Origin: Microcaldota archaeon
GTDB taxonomy: Archaea > Micrarchaeota > Micrarchaeia > Micrarchaeales > CABMGC01
Length of the DNA: 33,925 bases
Direction of reading: 5' to 3'
NCBI GenBank assembly: GCA_021803245.1
Contig: JAJZLT010000011.1
Span: 1 to 33,925, forward strand
Positions 24,800 to 33,309 of this stretch are shown piece after piece. The notes under the pieces are model-generated. The model made no database searches, was not told the DNA's origin, and saw only the letters and a program-made list of their open reading frames with translations. How positions within the stretch are numbered: position 1 is the first letter of the stretch; the number at the start of each line of letters is the position of its first letter. Position numbers and translations under genes: made by a program.

Positions 24800-26263
24800 A
24801 TGGGTGTACTCGTGGGCTGTGGAGTATTTGGAGTAGCTTTAAAGCGTGAAGGCCAGTTGGATTCCTTTGCTGCGGTAGGCATGACGAGCATTACCCATAG
24901 AGGCGAGGAGTCGCATGGATTTGCAGCACTCGAGCAACGAAGGACGGCATTTCTTGGGCTGAAGGATGGGATTAAAATAAGGAGAGGCATGGGGCCTGCA
25001 ATGATGAGCTCTGAAATCTTCGAAAAGCCAATTTACGGCAGATTTGGAACAGGGCAGACGAGGTATGGGACTTCTGCGGGAAATGGATTCGAACACGCAC
25101 AGCCTTTCGGATACAAGGTCAACGGCACGGAGTTTGCGATAAGCCATAACGGAAATTTCCCGAATATAATGGAGATAGCCAGGGACTTGGGAATCGGAAG
25201 GGATAAGGCTAACAACTCTTCTGACACAAAAATAGCAGGCATGCTCATTGCTGAAACAATGAGGAGAGACCCGAATCTCGGAATTGAGGAGGCAATAGGC
25301 AAAGCTCTGAAAGATGTTGCGGGATCGTATTCAATGGTTGTCTTGTTCTCTTCAGGAAACAGGAAAGGCCTTCTTGCGGTCAGGGACGGATACGGTAAAA
25401 TGCCACTGTGGATTGGAGGTAACGATGCCGGCTGGTTCGTCTCTTCTGAGACAGTTACCTTTGAACCGGCCAAACTGAATGCACCGGACTATCGCCGCAT
25501 TATCCCGGGGGAGATGGTAGTGCTCGATGGGAATAGAGTCGATTCAGGCATTATTTTCAAAGCCACCGCAGGGCATTGTTCCTTTCAGGCATCTTACAAA
25601 GAAAGGATAGACTCATACTTTGAGTCGCCTGTTTCTGACGGGAACGGCAGATCCATTTACGAAATAAGGGAGGAGATAGGGCGCATTATAGGCAGAAGGT
25701 ATCTGCCAGGCGGAAGCAAAGAGAACCTGATAGTTATAGGCGTGCCTGATTCCGGCACTCTCATAGCCGTAGGCTACCATGACGAAACCGGCGTACCTTT
25801 TAAGCTGGGCCTGAGGAGGGATCCTTATGTGGGGCACAGAGTGTATATGATGCCTTCTGAGGAAGACAGGGAGAGGATGACAAAGGCCAAACTTGACCCG
25901 GTCCGCGCCGTTGTGGAAGGAAAGCGCGTTCTCTTGATGGATGACAGCGTAGTGAGAGGCACGACGGCCAAACGGCAGGCTGAGAAACTAAGAGCAGCAG
26001 GAGCCCTTGAGGTATATCTGGCCTTAGGACATCCGCCCATAATAAGCGGTTGCCCATATGGCAATGACTTTTACACCGAAGAGCTTATGGCTAAAGGCGG
26101 GGATGTGGCAAGAAAACTTGGCTTTGACGATGTATTTTACATAAGCAGGGAAGACCATGCTTCTGCAATCGGCATGCCTGTAAAGAGCCTCTGCTACGAA
26201 TGCACTACTGGCTTGTATTCGCAGCCGGTTGAACTGCTGCCAAGAAGCGAACGCCGGAATTAG
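24800..26263 (+). CDS. purF: Amidophosphoribosyltransferase (glutamine PRPP amidotransferase)
   Basis: PurF makes 5-phosphoribosylamine from PRPP and glutamine, the first step of purine synthesis. From ATG 24800 the chain has 488 residues. A six-residue propeptide (MGVLVG) precedes the catalytic nucleophile C7 in 'CGVFGVAL', which must be exposed by cleavage. The glutaminase motifs 'THRGEESHGFA' and 'ISHNGNFPN' follow, then the PRPP loop VLLMDDSVVRGTT (377-389). Cysteines at 260 ('HCSFQ'), 418 ('SGCPYG'), 465 and 468 ('LCYEC') fall where Bacillus-type PurF binds a 4Fe-4S cluster. It lies directly before the Suf block. The open frame extends to 24722, but the TATA box position and the propeptide favour 24800. 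Confidence 0.93.
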   Translation: MGVLVGCGVFGVALKREGQLDSFAAVGMTSITHRGEESHGFAALEQRRTAFLGLKDGIKIRRGMGPAMMSSEIFEKPIYGRFGTGQTRYGTSAGNGFEHAQPFGYKVNGTEFAISHNGNFPNIMEIARDLGIGRDKANNSSDTKIAGMLIAETMRRDPNLGIEEAIGKALKDVAGSYSMVVLFSSGNRKGLLAVRDGYGKMPLWIGGNDAGWFVSSETVTFEPAKLNAPDYRRIIPGEMVVLDGNRVDSGIIFKATAGHCSFQASYKERIDSYFESPVSDGNGRSIYEIREEIGRIIGRRYLPGGSKENLIVIGVPDSGTLIAVGYHDETGVPFKLGLRRDPYVGHRVYMMPSEEDRERMTKAKLDPVRAVVEGKRVLLMDDSVVRGTTAKRQAEKLRAAGALEVYLALGHPPIISGCPYGNDFYTEELMAKGGDVARKLGFDDVFYISREDHASAIGMPVKSLCYECTTGLYSQPVELLPRSERRN

Positions 26264-26320
26264 GTAAAGAGGGTTAGTCGCATGCCATTAAGCTTTATAA
26301 ATGTTCTAGTCTATATCTCC

Positions 26321-26330
26321 TTATATAACA
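26321..26330 (+). promoter_or_regulatory. TATA box of the suf regulator and operon
   Basis: TTATATAACA, centred about 26 bases before GTG 26351, gives an exactly leaderless start there. A second TATA-like CTTTATAAATG at 26293-26303 may drive an alternative transcript. Both lie in the gap after purF, so the suf genes need not depend on purF transcription. Confidence 0.55.
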
Positions 26331-26350
26331 GAGTTATAATAAGTGGTTTA

Positions 26351-26686
26351 GTGGCAAGCGGATACGAAGTTGCTGAGAAAGAGGTAATACCTGCAGTAAG
26401 GCTGGCGCTGATAAAGGAAATGAGGGAGAAATACAGGATAAAGGAGAGCCAGATCTCAGAGTACATAGGCATAACGCAGGCAGCGATAAGCAAGTACCTT
26501 TCTGGGAAGTACTCAGAAAAAGTCAGGGCCATGGAGGCAAAGCTTGACAAGCAGATTATAGGTGAATACACCAAGGAGATAATGAATGGGAAGAAGGACG
26601 CGCTTAACAGATGCATCTGCACACTGTGCAGCAATGTGAACGGATTTGAATGCGAATTCTCCTCGGTTAAAGAGAGCCGTGTTTAA
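26351..26686 (+). CDS. Small HTH regulator with a C-terminal cysteine cluster (COG2522-like)
   Basis: From GTG 26351 the protein has 111 residues. The HTH is 'YRIKESQISEYIGITQAAISKYLSGK' (about 28-54), of the type in archaeal COG2522 regulators. The C-terminus has cysteines at 88, 90, 93 and 101 (C-x-C-x2-C-x7-C), suited to binding zinc or an Fe-S cluster. It is the first gene of the suf run, 22 bases before sufB, so it may sense Fe-S or iron status and control the operon and itself; this is inference. The frame is open back to 26282, but the TATA spacing supports the GTG start. Confidence 0.8.
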   Translation: MASGYEVAEKEVIPAVRLALIKEMREKYRIKESQISEYIGITQAAISKYLSGKYSEKVRAMEAKLDKQIIGEYTKEIMNGKKDALNRCICTLCSNVNGFECEFSSVKESRV

Positions 26687-26708
26687 GCAGGCATTTTTAG
26701 GTAAGTTT

Positions 26709-28124
26709 ATGGCAAATGAACACTTAGAAGAGATAGTAGAAAAGAGGGATTACCGGGAACTCTACGGATTTAGCGAGGAGTCCGTAGAATATGAAGAATT
26801 TCCAAAGGGCTTATCGGAGAAGGTGGTGAGGCTCATTTCAGCGTCTAAGAAGGAGCCTGAATGGATGCTGGAAAAGAGGCTGACAGGCCTCCGTCTCTTC
26901 CATTCAAAGCCCACCCCGATGTGGGGAGCGGACTTGAGCAGGCTTAACTACGACGATTTTTATTACTACATGAAGCCGAAAGCCAAAGAGTCGAAAGATT
27001 GGGAAGGCATGGATAGGGATATAAAAAACACGTTCGACAAACTGGGCATTCCTGAAGCCGAGAGGAAGTTCTTCTCCGGCGCAGAGGCCCAGATGGACAG
27101 CGGTGTCGTGTATTCGCACATCAAAAAGGAGCTGGAAGACATCGGAGTCATATTTATAGACACGGACACTGCCATACAGAAGTATCCCGAGCTGGTAAAG
27201 AAATACTTTGGCACTATAATACCGCCTACCGACAACAAGTTCGCTGCGCTCAATACTGCAGTATTCAGCGGCGGCAGTTTCATCTATGTGCCGAAAGGGG
27301 TCAAGGTGCCTATGCCGCTCAATGCTTATTTCAGGATAAATGCAAAAAGCTCGGGCCAGTTCGAACGGACCCTGATAATAGCGGATGAAGGCGCAGATGT
27401 AACTTACATAGAAGGCTGCACAGCGTCCATGTACTCTGAAGACGCCCTGCATGCTGCAGTGGTAGAGCTGGTTGCCCTTGACAATGCGCATATACGGTAT
27501 GTCACGATACAAAACTGGTACAAAAACGTCTACAATCTTGTCACGCAGCGCGCGCATGCCGGGAAGAATGCACGCGTGGAATGGATAGATGCGAATATAG
27601 GCAGCAAGGTGAACATGAAGTACCCGTCAATCTTCCTTAAAGGAGAAGGTTCGCAGGGAGAGGTGCTTTCGATAGCGATTGCAGGAGAAGGCCAGATACA
27701 GGACTCAGGCGGCAAAATCTACCACCTCGCGTCCAATACAACATCGAAAATAATCTCAAAGAGCGTCTCGAAAGGAAGCGGGGTTACCACATTCAGGGGC
27801 CTGATGCATATAGCCAAAAATGCAGCAAATGTGAAAGCCCATGTCTCCTGCGATGCGCTTCTGCTTGATGCGAATGCGAAAACAAATACATTCCCATACA
27901 ACCAGATAAACAGGAATGACGCAATGATAAGCCACGAAGCAAAGGTTGGGAAGATTAGCGACGAAGAAATCTTTTATCTCATGTCCAGGGGCATACCTGA
28001 GGACGACGCCATCGCAATGATAGTCCTAGGCTTCATAGAAGACCTTACCAAGGTCCTTCCGATGGAATATTCCCTGGAACTCAGGAGACTGATAAAGCTG
28101 GACACCAGCGGCGGAGTAGGGTAG
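26709..28124 (+). CDS. sufB: Fe-S cluster scaffold protein SufB
   Basis: SufB is the scaffold of the SufBCD complex on which new Fe-S clusters are built. The 471 residues from ATG 26709 show 'PTPMWGADLSRLNYDDFYYYM', 'FGTIIPPTDNKFAALNTAVF', 'GGSFIYVPKGVKVPMPLNAYFR', 'DVTYIEGCTASMYSEDALHAAVVE' and the C-terminal 'ISDEEIFYLMSRGIPEDDAIAMIVLGF', all hallmark segments. The cysteine in 'IEGC' is the conserved candidate for sulfur transfer. AGGT at 26699-26702 is a fair ribosome-binding site for ATG 26709, which is preferred to TTG 26646 because the latter would overlap the regulator gene. Confidence 0.96.
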   Translation: MANEHLEEIVEKRDYRELYGFSEESVEYEEFPKGLSEKVVRLISASKKEPEWMLEKRLTGLRLFHSKPTPMWGADLSRLNYDDFYYYMKPKAKESKDWEGMDRDIKNTFDKLGIPEAERKFFSGAEAQMDSGVVYSHIKKELEDIGVIFIDTDTAIQKYPELVKKYFGTIIPPTDNKFAALNTAVFSGGSFIYVPKGVKVPMPLNAYFRINAKSSGQFERTLIIADEGADVTYIEGCTASMYSEDALHAAVVELVALDNAHIRYVTIQNWYKNVYNLVTQRAHAGKNARVEWIDANIGSKVNMKYPSIFLKGEGSQGEVLSIAIAGEGQIQDSGGKIYHLASNTTSKIISKSVSKGSGVTTFRGLMHIAKNAANVKAHVSCDALLLDANAKTNTFPYNQINRNDAMISHEAKVGKISDEEIFYLMSRGIPEDDAIAMIVLGFIEDLTKVLPMEYSLELRRLIKLDTSGGVG

Positions 28125-28147
28125 CTGCATTTCATTCAGGTGCTTTT

Positions 28148-29398
28148 TTGGAAGGTTATGGAAACAGGAAGATCGCGATTGAGAGGTACTTTTCCGTGCC
28201 GAAGGAGATGGATGAGCTTTACAAGAAGCACAGCATCCCTGTCAGATTGCCTGACGCGCCTTATTTTGTGGAAGAGACGCAGGATAATGCTAGGAGAATA
28301 GAGGAATTTGCCTCTTCGATTGAAGAGAAGCTGAAAATAAGGTTTGATGCCGTGATTTCATGCGCTTTATGCAAGAGCAATTCCGACTCGATAACGATAA
28401 CAAAGCCAGAAGTAGCGCATGGGAATGAATCTGATGGCGGCGGACTTGACAATAGCGAGGGAAGGAGGCTTGCTTCTTATATAAATGCAAATGCGCGCAG
28501 GTCCATATTTATAAATACGCCTGGCGGCGGAACAGGCAAGCTCAAGATCCTTTTCGTGAATGACTGCGACATGCCGATTCAGGTAAGCATTAATGTGGAG
28601 GAAAAAGGAATGCTTAATCTCTTCGAGTACTATGCATCGGTTGCAAAAAGCGGGTCGATAATGGCTCCGCTGCATGAAGTGCACGCAATGAAAGGGAGTG
28701 AGGTTGAGATAAGCATGCTGCACAACGAGAATGAGCACACGAAGGTTATCAGCCTGATTAAGGGAGATGCACTGGATAATTCTAAGCTTGGCATGAACTT
28801 TATTTATAACGGCGCGACAGAAACCAAGGCAATAAACATCCTGTCATCCAACGGTGACGGAAGCAGGGTACATGTCAATGAGATTGTCTACGGCTCAGGA
28901 GACCAGAAGTTTGACATAAACACGTATATTGCAAACTCAAAACCAAGAAGCCATGCGCTTCTGGAGTCGGGGGCAGTGCTCGATGGCAATTCTCTATGCA
29001 TTCTGAAGGGCTTTGCAGACATAAACAAATGGACAAAGGGAGCAAAGTCGAGGATAACCCAGAGGGGCATTCTTGCCAGCGAAAATGCGCATATAGATGC
29101 GCTGCCTGACATGAAGATAGACTACAGTGACGAAGTCTCTGCAACCCATAGTGCAGCTACATCGCCAATCGACAAAGAGGCGCTTTTTTATCTGAATTCG
29201 AGGGGCATACCTGAAGATGAAGCAAGAAAGCTCTTCATAAGCGCATTTGCTATGAAGTACATGATGAATATCAGCGAGCCTTTCGCACTGGAGCTGGCTT
29301 CATCTATAGTGCTTGGCAGGATAGAAGGGCGTGAATTCGGCTCCCTGCCTGAGCTTAGCCCGAAAGGAATATGGATACCGGTAAGCGCAAGTAGGTAA
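28148..29398 (+). CDS. sufD: SufD-like subunit of the SufBCD complex
   Basis: This 416-residue SufB/SufD family protein partners SufB on SufC. The beta-helix core shows 'RSIFINTPGGGTGKLKILFV', 'SGSIMAPLHEVHAMKGSEVEISMLHN' and 'GSRVHVNEIVYGSGDQKFDINTYIANSKPRSHALLESGAVLDG'. The shared C-terminal module is 'EALFYLNSRGIPEDEARKLFISAFA'. It lacks the SufB cysteine segment, which favours SufD. The start is TTG 28148, with AGGTG about 6-10 bases before it; there is no in-frame ATG before 28208, within the conserved N-terminus. It lies 23 bases after sufB and 4 before sufC. Confidence 0.9.
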   Translation: MEGYGNRKIAIERYFSVPKEMDELYKKHSIPVRLPDAPYFVEETQDNARRIEEFASSIEEKLKIRFDAVISCALCKSNSDSITITKPEVAHGNESDGGGLDNSEGRRLASYINANARRSIFINTPGGGTGKLKILFVNDCDMPIQVSINVEEKGMLNLFEYYASVAKSGSIMAPLHEVHAMKGSEVEISMLHNENEHTKVISLIKGDALDNSKLGMNFIYNGATETKAINILSSNGDGSRVHVNEIVYGSGDQKFDINTYIANSKPRSHALLESGAVLDGNSLCILKGFADINKWTKGAKSRITQRGILASENAHIDALPDMKIDYSDEVSATHSAATSPIDKEALFYLNSRGIPEDEARKLFISAFAMKYMMNISEPFALELASSIVLGRIEGREFGSLPELSPKGIWIPVSASR

Positions 29399-29402
29399 TG
29401 GA

Positions 29403-30128
29403 ATGAAACTGGAACTGAAAGATCTTAGAGTTTCGATAGAGGAAAAGGAAGTAGTAAAGGGAGTGAACCTGAAGGTGAATCAAGGCGAACTCCATGTTAT
29501 AATGGGGCCTAACGGCTCAGGAAAGACAACGCTTGCAAAGACGATCATGGGCCATCCGCAGCCCAAAGTAACCGGAGGGGAGATACTGGTAGATGGAAAG
29601 AGCATCTTAGGGCTTAAGCCCAATGAGAGGGCCAGGCTAGGCCTCTTCCTTGAATTCCAGTCGCCTACAGAGATAGAGGGATTGGGGCTTGTGAGCTTCC
29701 TTAATACTGCCAAGGGCGCGATAACAGGAAGCAGGCCGTCATTCAAGGAATTTATGCATGAGATAAAAGAAAATGCCGAGAAGCTCGCTCTGAAGGAGGA
29801 ACTGATAGGCAGATCACTTAACTTTGGATTCTCTGGAGGGGAAAAGAAGAAAGCAGAGATACTCCAGATGGCCGTGCTTAAGCCAAAGATGGCTATTCTT
29901 GACGAACCGGATTCAGGCCTGGATGTGGATGCGGTTAAGATAGTAGCCGAGAACGTGAATGCTTTGATGAAAATGCATGGCATGGGAGCCATACTTATAA
30001 CCCACTACAGCAGGATAATCAATTATATGAATCCCGACGTTATACATGTAATGAAGGATGGGCTAATAGTGAAGGAAGGGGGCAGGGATCTGATAAGGGA
30101 AGTAGAGGAAAAAGGCTATAACATATAG
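29403..30128 (+). CDS. sufC: Fe-S assembly ATPase SufC
   Basis: SufC is the ABC-type ATPase that drives shape changes in SufBCD during cluster assembly. The 241 residues contain Walker A GPNGSGKT at 35-42, the SufC-specific 'TIMGHPQPKVTGGEILVDGKSI' and 'FLEFQSPTEIEG' (Q-loop), the signature 'FSGGEKKKAEILQM' and Walker B with D-loop 'AILDEPDSGLDVDAV'. It is cytosolic with no membrane part. Many archaeal suf loci begin with sufC; here it is third. Confidence 0.96.
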   Translation: MKLELKDLRVSIEEKEVVKGVNLKVNQGELHVIMGPNGSGKTTLAKTIMGHPQPKVTGGEILVDGKSILGLKPNERARLGLFLEFQSPTEIEGLGLVSFLNTAKGAITGSRPSFKEFMHEIKENAEKLALKEELIGRSLNFGFSGGEKKKAEILQMAVLKPKMAILDEPDSGLDVDAVKIVAENVNALMKMHGMGAILITHYSRIINYMNPDVIHVMKDGLIVKEGGRDLIREVEEKGYNI

Positions 30129-30141
30129 ATGGTGTGCAATT

Positions 30142-31401
30142 TTGGAGCAGGGCTTTGATGTAGAAGAGATAAGGAGAGACTTCCCCATATTGCAGACGAA
30201 GACGAGAAACGGAAAACCGCTGGTTTATCTTGACAGCGCGGCCACCTCACAGAAGCCAGTGCAGGTTATAGGCAAGATAGAAGAATACTACAGGAATTAC
30301 AATGCAAACATACACAGAGGCCTCTACGAGATCTCGGTGAGATCTACAGACGAATATACCGGATCAAAAGAGAAGGTTGCGAGGCTTATTAATGGTGGCT
30401 CTTACAGGAACATAATATACTGCAGGAATACAACAGAGGCGATAAACCTTGTTGCACTCTCATGGGCCGACCAGAACATCTCGCAGGACGACATTGTACT
30501 TACTACGCAGATGGAGCATCACAGCAACATAGTCCCATGGCAGATGCTTGCAAAGAAGAAAAAGGCCAGAGTAGAGTATGCAGGGCTATCCAAGCCGAAC
30601 CTCTCGATCGATATGGAGGACTATAAGGAGAAGCTTGAGCATGGGCCAAAACTGGTAGCCTTCTCCCATGTCTCAAATGTGCTCGGCACAATAAATGATG
30701 CGAAGGAGATGGCGAGGCTCGCACACAAGCACGGGGCAGTTGTGCTGGTAGACGGAGCACAGGCAGTGCCGCATATGAAGGTTGATATGAAAGATATTGG
30801 CGCTGACTTCTACGCCTTCTCAAGCCACAAGATGCTCGGACCTGCAGGAATAGGGGTGCTCTACGGAAAGGAGCCTCTGCTTGAAGGCACCGACCCTGTT
30901 ATCGGAGGAGGCGACATGATAAGAAGCGTAAGATTCGACTCGTGCACGTGGAACGAACTTCCATGGAAATTCGAGGCTGGAACCCCGAACATAGAAGGCG
31001 GAATAGGCCTTGGAGCAGCCGTGGATTATATTGAAAAGGTAGGCATTGAAAGGATAAGGAGGCATGAGATTGCCATGACAAAGTACGCGCTCTCCGGATT
31101 CGAAGAAATGGAGGGCGTGGAGATATACGGAGAGAGGCTTGAGAAAGTGAATGAATCCAACAAAGCCGGCGTTATTTCATTTAATATAAAAGGCGTACAT
31201 CCCCATGACGTCGCCTCGATATTCGACAGCGAAGGCGTTGCGATACGTGCGGGCCACCATTGCGCCATGCCGCTGGTCACACAGGTAATAGGCGAACCTG
31301 CAGTAGCCAGAATGAGCTTCTACCTTTACAATACGGAAAGCGATGTAGATAAGGCAGCAGAGGCTGTAGCCAAAGTAAAACGCATGCTTAAAAGAGGCTA
31401 A
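30142..31401 (+). CDS. sufS: Cysteine desulfurase SufS
   Basis: This PLP enzyme removes sulfur from cysteine and supplies it as a persulfide for Fe-S assembly. The 419 residues show 'LVYLDSAATSQKP', 'NANIHRGLYEISVRSTDEY', the PLP lysine K230 in 'SSHKMLGPAGIGVLYG' and the catalytic cysteine C374 in 'RAGHHCAMPL'. The latter is the group II (SufS) form, with the Cys on a short loop. No SufE or SufU follows it. The start is TTG 30142, 13 bases after sufC, and a T-rich tract downstream probably ends the operon. Confidence 0.95.
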   Translation: MEQGFDVEEIRRDFPILQTKTRNGKPLVYLDSAATSQKPVQVIGKIEEYYRNYNANIHRGLYEISVRSTDEYTGSKEKVARLINGGSYRNIIYCRNTTEAINLVALSWADQNISQDDIVLTTQMEHHSNIVPWQMLAKKKKARVEYAGLSKPNLSIDMEDYKEKLEHGPKLVAFSHVSNVLGTINDAKEMARLAHKHGAVVLVDGAQAVPHMKVDMKDIGADFYAFSSHKMLGPAGIGVLYGKEPLLEGTDPVIGGGDMIRSVRFDSCTWNELPWKFEAGTPNIEGGIGLGAAVDYIEKVGIERIRRHEIAMTKYALSGFEEMEGVEIYGERLEKVNESNKAGVISFNIKGVHPHDVASIFDSEGVAIRAGHHCAMPLVTQVIGEPAVARMSFYLYNTESDVDKAAEAVAKVKRMLKRG

Positions 31402-31433
31402 TCCCCATTTCCGTGTAGGAAATATTCCTCAAA

Positions 31434-31466
31434 CTCTTTTTCTATTTTCTTTTTCTTCTTCCCTTT
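31434..31466 (+). terminator. T-rich transcription terminator of the suf operon
   Basis: The plus strand is a run of T stretches broken by C (for example CTTTTTCTATTTTC), starting about 33 bases after the sufS stop. Archaeal terminators are such U-rich tracts without a required hairpin. Read the other way it encodes a lysine-rich 24-codon frame, judged incidental. Confidence 0.5.
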
Positions 31467-31605
31467 CGGCATGATGGACTTATCTGCATGAATTACTAAA
31501 AGCCTTCCTTTTTGCTACGCAAGTGAAGATATGCGCATTCTGCTACTTCTCCGCTGCGCAAGGATTATTAAATGGAGTAGTTGTAATAAATTACAGGCGA
31601 GCAGT

Positions 31606-31902
31606 ATGAGAGAATGGGTTAAGGAGCTTGTGAACAGGCATACGCTCCAGGGGATCGGACTTGACCAAAAAGGCTACGAAGAATACAGAAGCAGATATGC
31701 AGACGCGTTGAAGATGGTCGTAGGGCAGGAACGCGAGATGGACGAGCGGGAATTTGAAGACATGGTAGATACTGTCCTTGCGGTTTCCACCATAGCGCAG
31801 GCAAAGCTGTACTATAAGCCAATACCTACAAGGCAGCAGCGCGAGCATGCACAGCCGAGCAAGAAGCACACGCCGCATAGAAGCGTACTTGCACTTAAGT
31901 AA
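31606..31902 (+). CDS. Small hypothetical protein (98 aa)
   Basis: I do not recognise this protein. It is soluble and helical, with an acidic central helix ('QEREMDEREFEDMVDTVLAVSTIAQ') and a basic His/Lys/Arg-rich tail ('TRQQREHAQPSKKHTPHR') that could bind nucleic acid. ATG 31606 is preferred to the frame opening at 31531. A+T-rich elements at 31564-31573 and 31583-31592 precede it. It is a single gene between the suf terminator and the MazG-like gene. Confidence 0.6.
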   Translation: MREWVKELVNRHTLQGIGLDQKGYEEYRSRYADALKMVVGQEREMDEREFEDMVDTVLAVSTIAQAKLYYKPIPTRQQREHAQPSKKHTPHRSVLALK

Positions 31903-32016
31903 ATTCAGCAGGATCTTGGATCTCTTGTTACTACTCTTAGTAGGTTTAAAATGCCTGTGGATTTAAAGAGTTAAGCCTAATCGGCAAGATTATTTCTACA
32001 TGATTATGGTGTTATT

Positions 32017-32337
32017 ATGGACTTTTCAGAATATCAGAAAGGCGCTAAGACAACAGCGATCTACCCTGACAGGCTTGAAGGACGCTTCTTTTATCCGTCC
32101 ATGGGGCTGGCAGGCGAGGTTGGCGAGCTGCTTAATAAGATAAAGAAGATAGCCAGGGATGATGCGGAAGTAAGCAAAGACGAGATAAAAGGCGAGGTTG
32201 GCGATATATTATGGTATCTCTCGCAGATCTGCACTGAGTTTGGCATAGAGCTTGACGATGCTGCAGCATACAATCTTGAAAAGCTGAGGAGCAGGAGAGA
32301 GCGCGGAAAGATAGGGGGCAGTGGAGACAACAGGTAA
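32017..32337 (+). CDS. MazG-like nucleotide pyrophosphohydrolase
   Basis: The 106-residue protein has the all-alpha NTP pyrophosphohydrolase pattern. E34-x2-E37 in 'GLAGEVGELLNKIKK' and E60-x2-D63 in 'KGEVGDILWYLSQIC' give the magnesium site. These enzymes hydrolyse NTPs or dNTPs to the monophosphate and pyrophosphate, often for house-cleaning of abnormal nucleotides. It is the single-domain form rather than the double-domain MazG. It is convergent with the next gene, 4 bases away. Confidence 0.88.
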   Translation: MDFSEYQKGAKTTAIYPDRLEGRFFYPSMGLAGEVGELLNKIKKIARDDAEVSKDEIKGEVGDILWYLSQICTEFGIELDDAAAYNLEKLRSRRERGKIGGSGDNR

Positions 32338-32341
32338 GCGG

Positions 32342-32830
32342 CTAGAATTCAAACTTCATGTCTATCAGGAGAAGCGCAAGTATTGCTATCGTTTGTATCA
32401 GCACAATTGCCAGCTTGTCCTGCGCATGCAGCACCGTCAATTCCACTATATAGCCTGCCAGGAGATTGCTGAACAATGTTGAGAGTATTATTACCATTAT
32501 AAATGCAAGATAGGCGTGGCCTTCTGCTACGCGCGCTTTGCCTACATGCCTTACCTGAAAGAGGCCCCTTGCAAGAGAATACCTGATAAAGAGGGTCGCT
32601 GCGAAGTAGGTTATCAGGGCAGTGAAGATGTAAGTCCAGAGAAACGGCTTGATGAAGTAGCTGCCTATGAGTATTGCTGCTATGAATGCAAAAGCCACGT
32701 ATTTGTTGCTCAGGTGCATAAGGAATCTTGAGGCTGCGCTGCGTGCTATGCCAAATATCCTTTCCCTCCTTTTTCTCTTGTAGAAAGAACGGGATGACCT
32801 GCCAAGTATCCTGCCGAGTATGGAACCCAC
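32342..32830 (-). CDS. Small integral membrane protein, four helices
   Basis: A 162-residue protein with a basic N-terminus ('RSFYKRKRRER') and four predicted membrane helices at about 44-62, 67-87, 106-130 and 138-156. By the positive-inside rule the N-terminus is cytoplasmic. No family is recognised, and there are no conserved polar residues in the helices that suggest a transporter. The start is GTG 32830; an in-frame stop closes the frame upstream. It shares strand and character with two other small membrane genes that follow to the window end. Confidence 0.65.
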   Translation of the reverse strand: MGSILGRILGRSSRSFYKRKRRERIFGIARSAASRFLMHLSNKYVAFAFIAAILIGSYFIKPFLWTYIFTALITYFAATLFIRYSLARGLFQVRHVGKARVAEGHAYLAFIMVIILSTLFSNLLAGYIVELTVLHAQDKLAIVLIQTIAILALLLIDMKFEF

Positions 32831-32904
32831 AATGTCGCCACTATTTTTCGCATCTCCGCATTTTTAAGGCTTTCTTCCCTATTCGGAATAGTGGAATAGC
32901 AGAT

Positions 32905-33171
32905 TCACAAAACTATGCCGATCAGGTCAAGGATTACTATTATCGCAACTCCCACCATGCCGCCTAGTGCAGTTATCACTATGACTGGCAGGTTCCATGG
33001 TATTCCAAGCCCGAAGATCGCATTCAGCAGGAAGATTGCTATGAAGCCGAGTATGATGTTTATTATCAGGCCTATTATGAACTTGCCTAGCTTGAAGATT
33101 ATAAAAATAAGTAGCAGTATGCCTGCAAGCAGTATAAGCTCGGAAATGATCGAATTCGCAAGTATGGCCAC
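32905..33171 (-). CDS. BofA family (pro-sigma-K processing inhibitor-like) membrane protein
   Basis: The hydrophobic protein contains 'IFKLGKFIIGLIINIILGFIAIFLLNAIFGLGIPWNLPVIVITALGGMVGVAIIVIL', positions of which match the BofA family pattern (K-x-x-x-x-L-x-x-N, then a G-I-P-x-N segment and A-L-G-G-x-x-G). BofA inhibits a membrane protease during Bacillus sporulation. Archaeal homologues exist but their role is unknown to me, and no sporulation is implied. The start is set at GTG 33171 because a TATA-like element (minus strand CGTTTAAATC, 33210-33201) lies about 34 bases upstream; the frame is open to TTG 33198. Confidence 0.75.
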   Translation of the reverse strand: MAILANSIISELILLAGILLLIFIIFKLGKFIIGLIINIILGFIAIFLLNAIFGLGIPWNLPVIVITALGGMVGVAIIVILDLIGIVL

Positions 33172-33309
33172 GATACCACAATAGTTTAGGCACAGCAATT
33201 GATTTAAACGTAGCGTGATTTTAAGGTTTTGCGGTTTTTAAACGCGGCAGGCTCGAGAGGCAGGCAGTATTGGAAAATCTGGCGAAGTTAAGGCAGGGGT
33301 AGGAATAAT

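Noticed and set aside
31398-31472. Minus-strand frame of 24 codons encoding a Lys-rich peptide (MPKGKKKKK...)
   Set aside because: It overlaps the sufS stop and is the complement of a T-rich tract best explained as a terminator. The lysine run is a by-product of the poly-T stretches, and no good TATA box precedes it.
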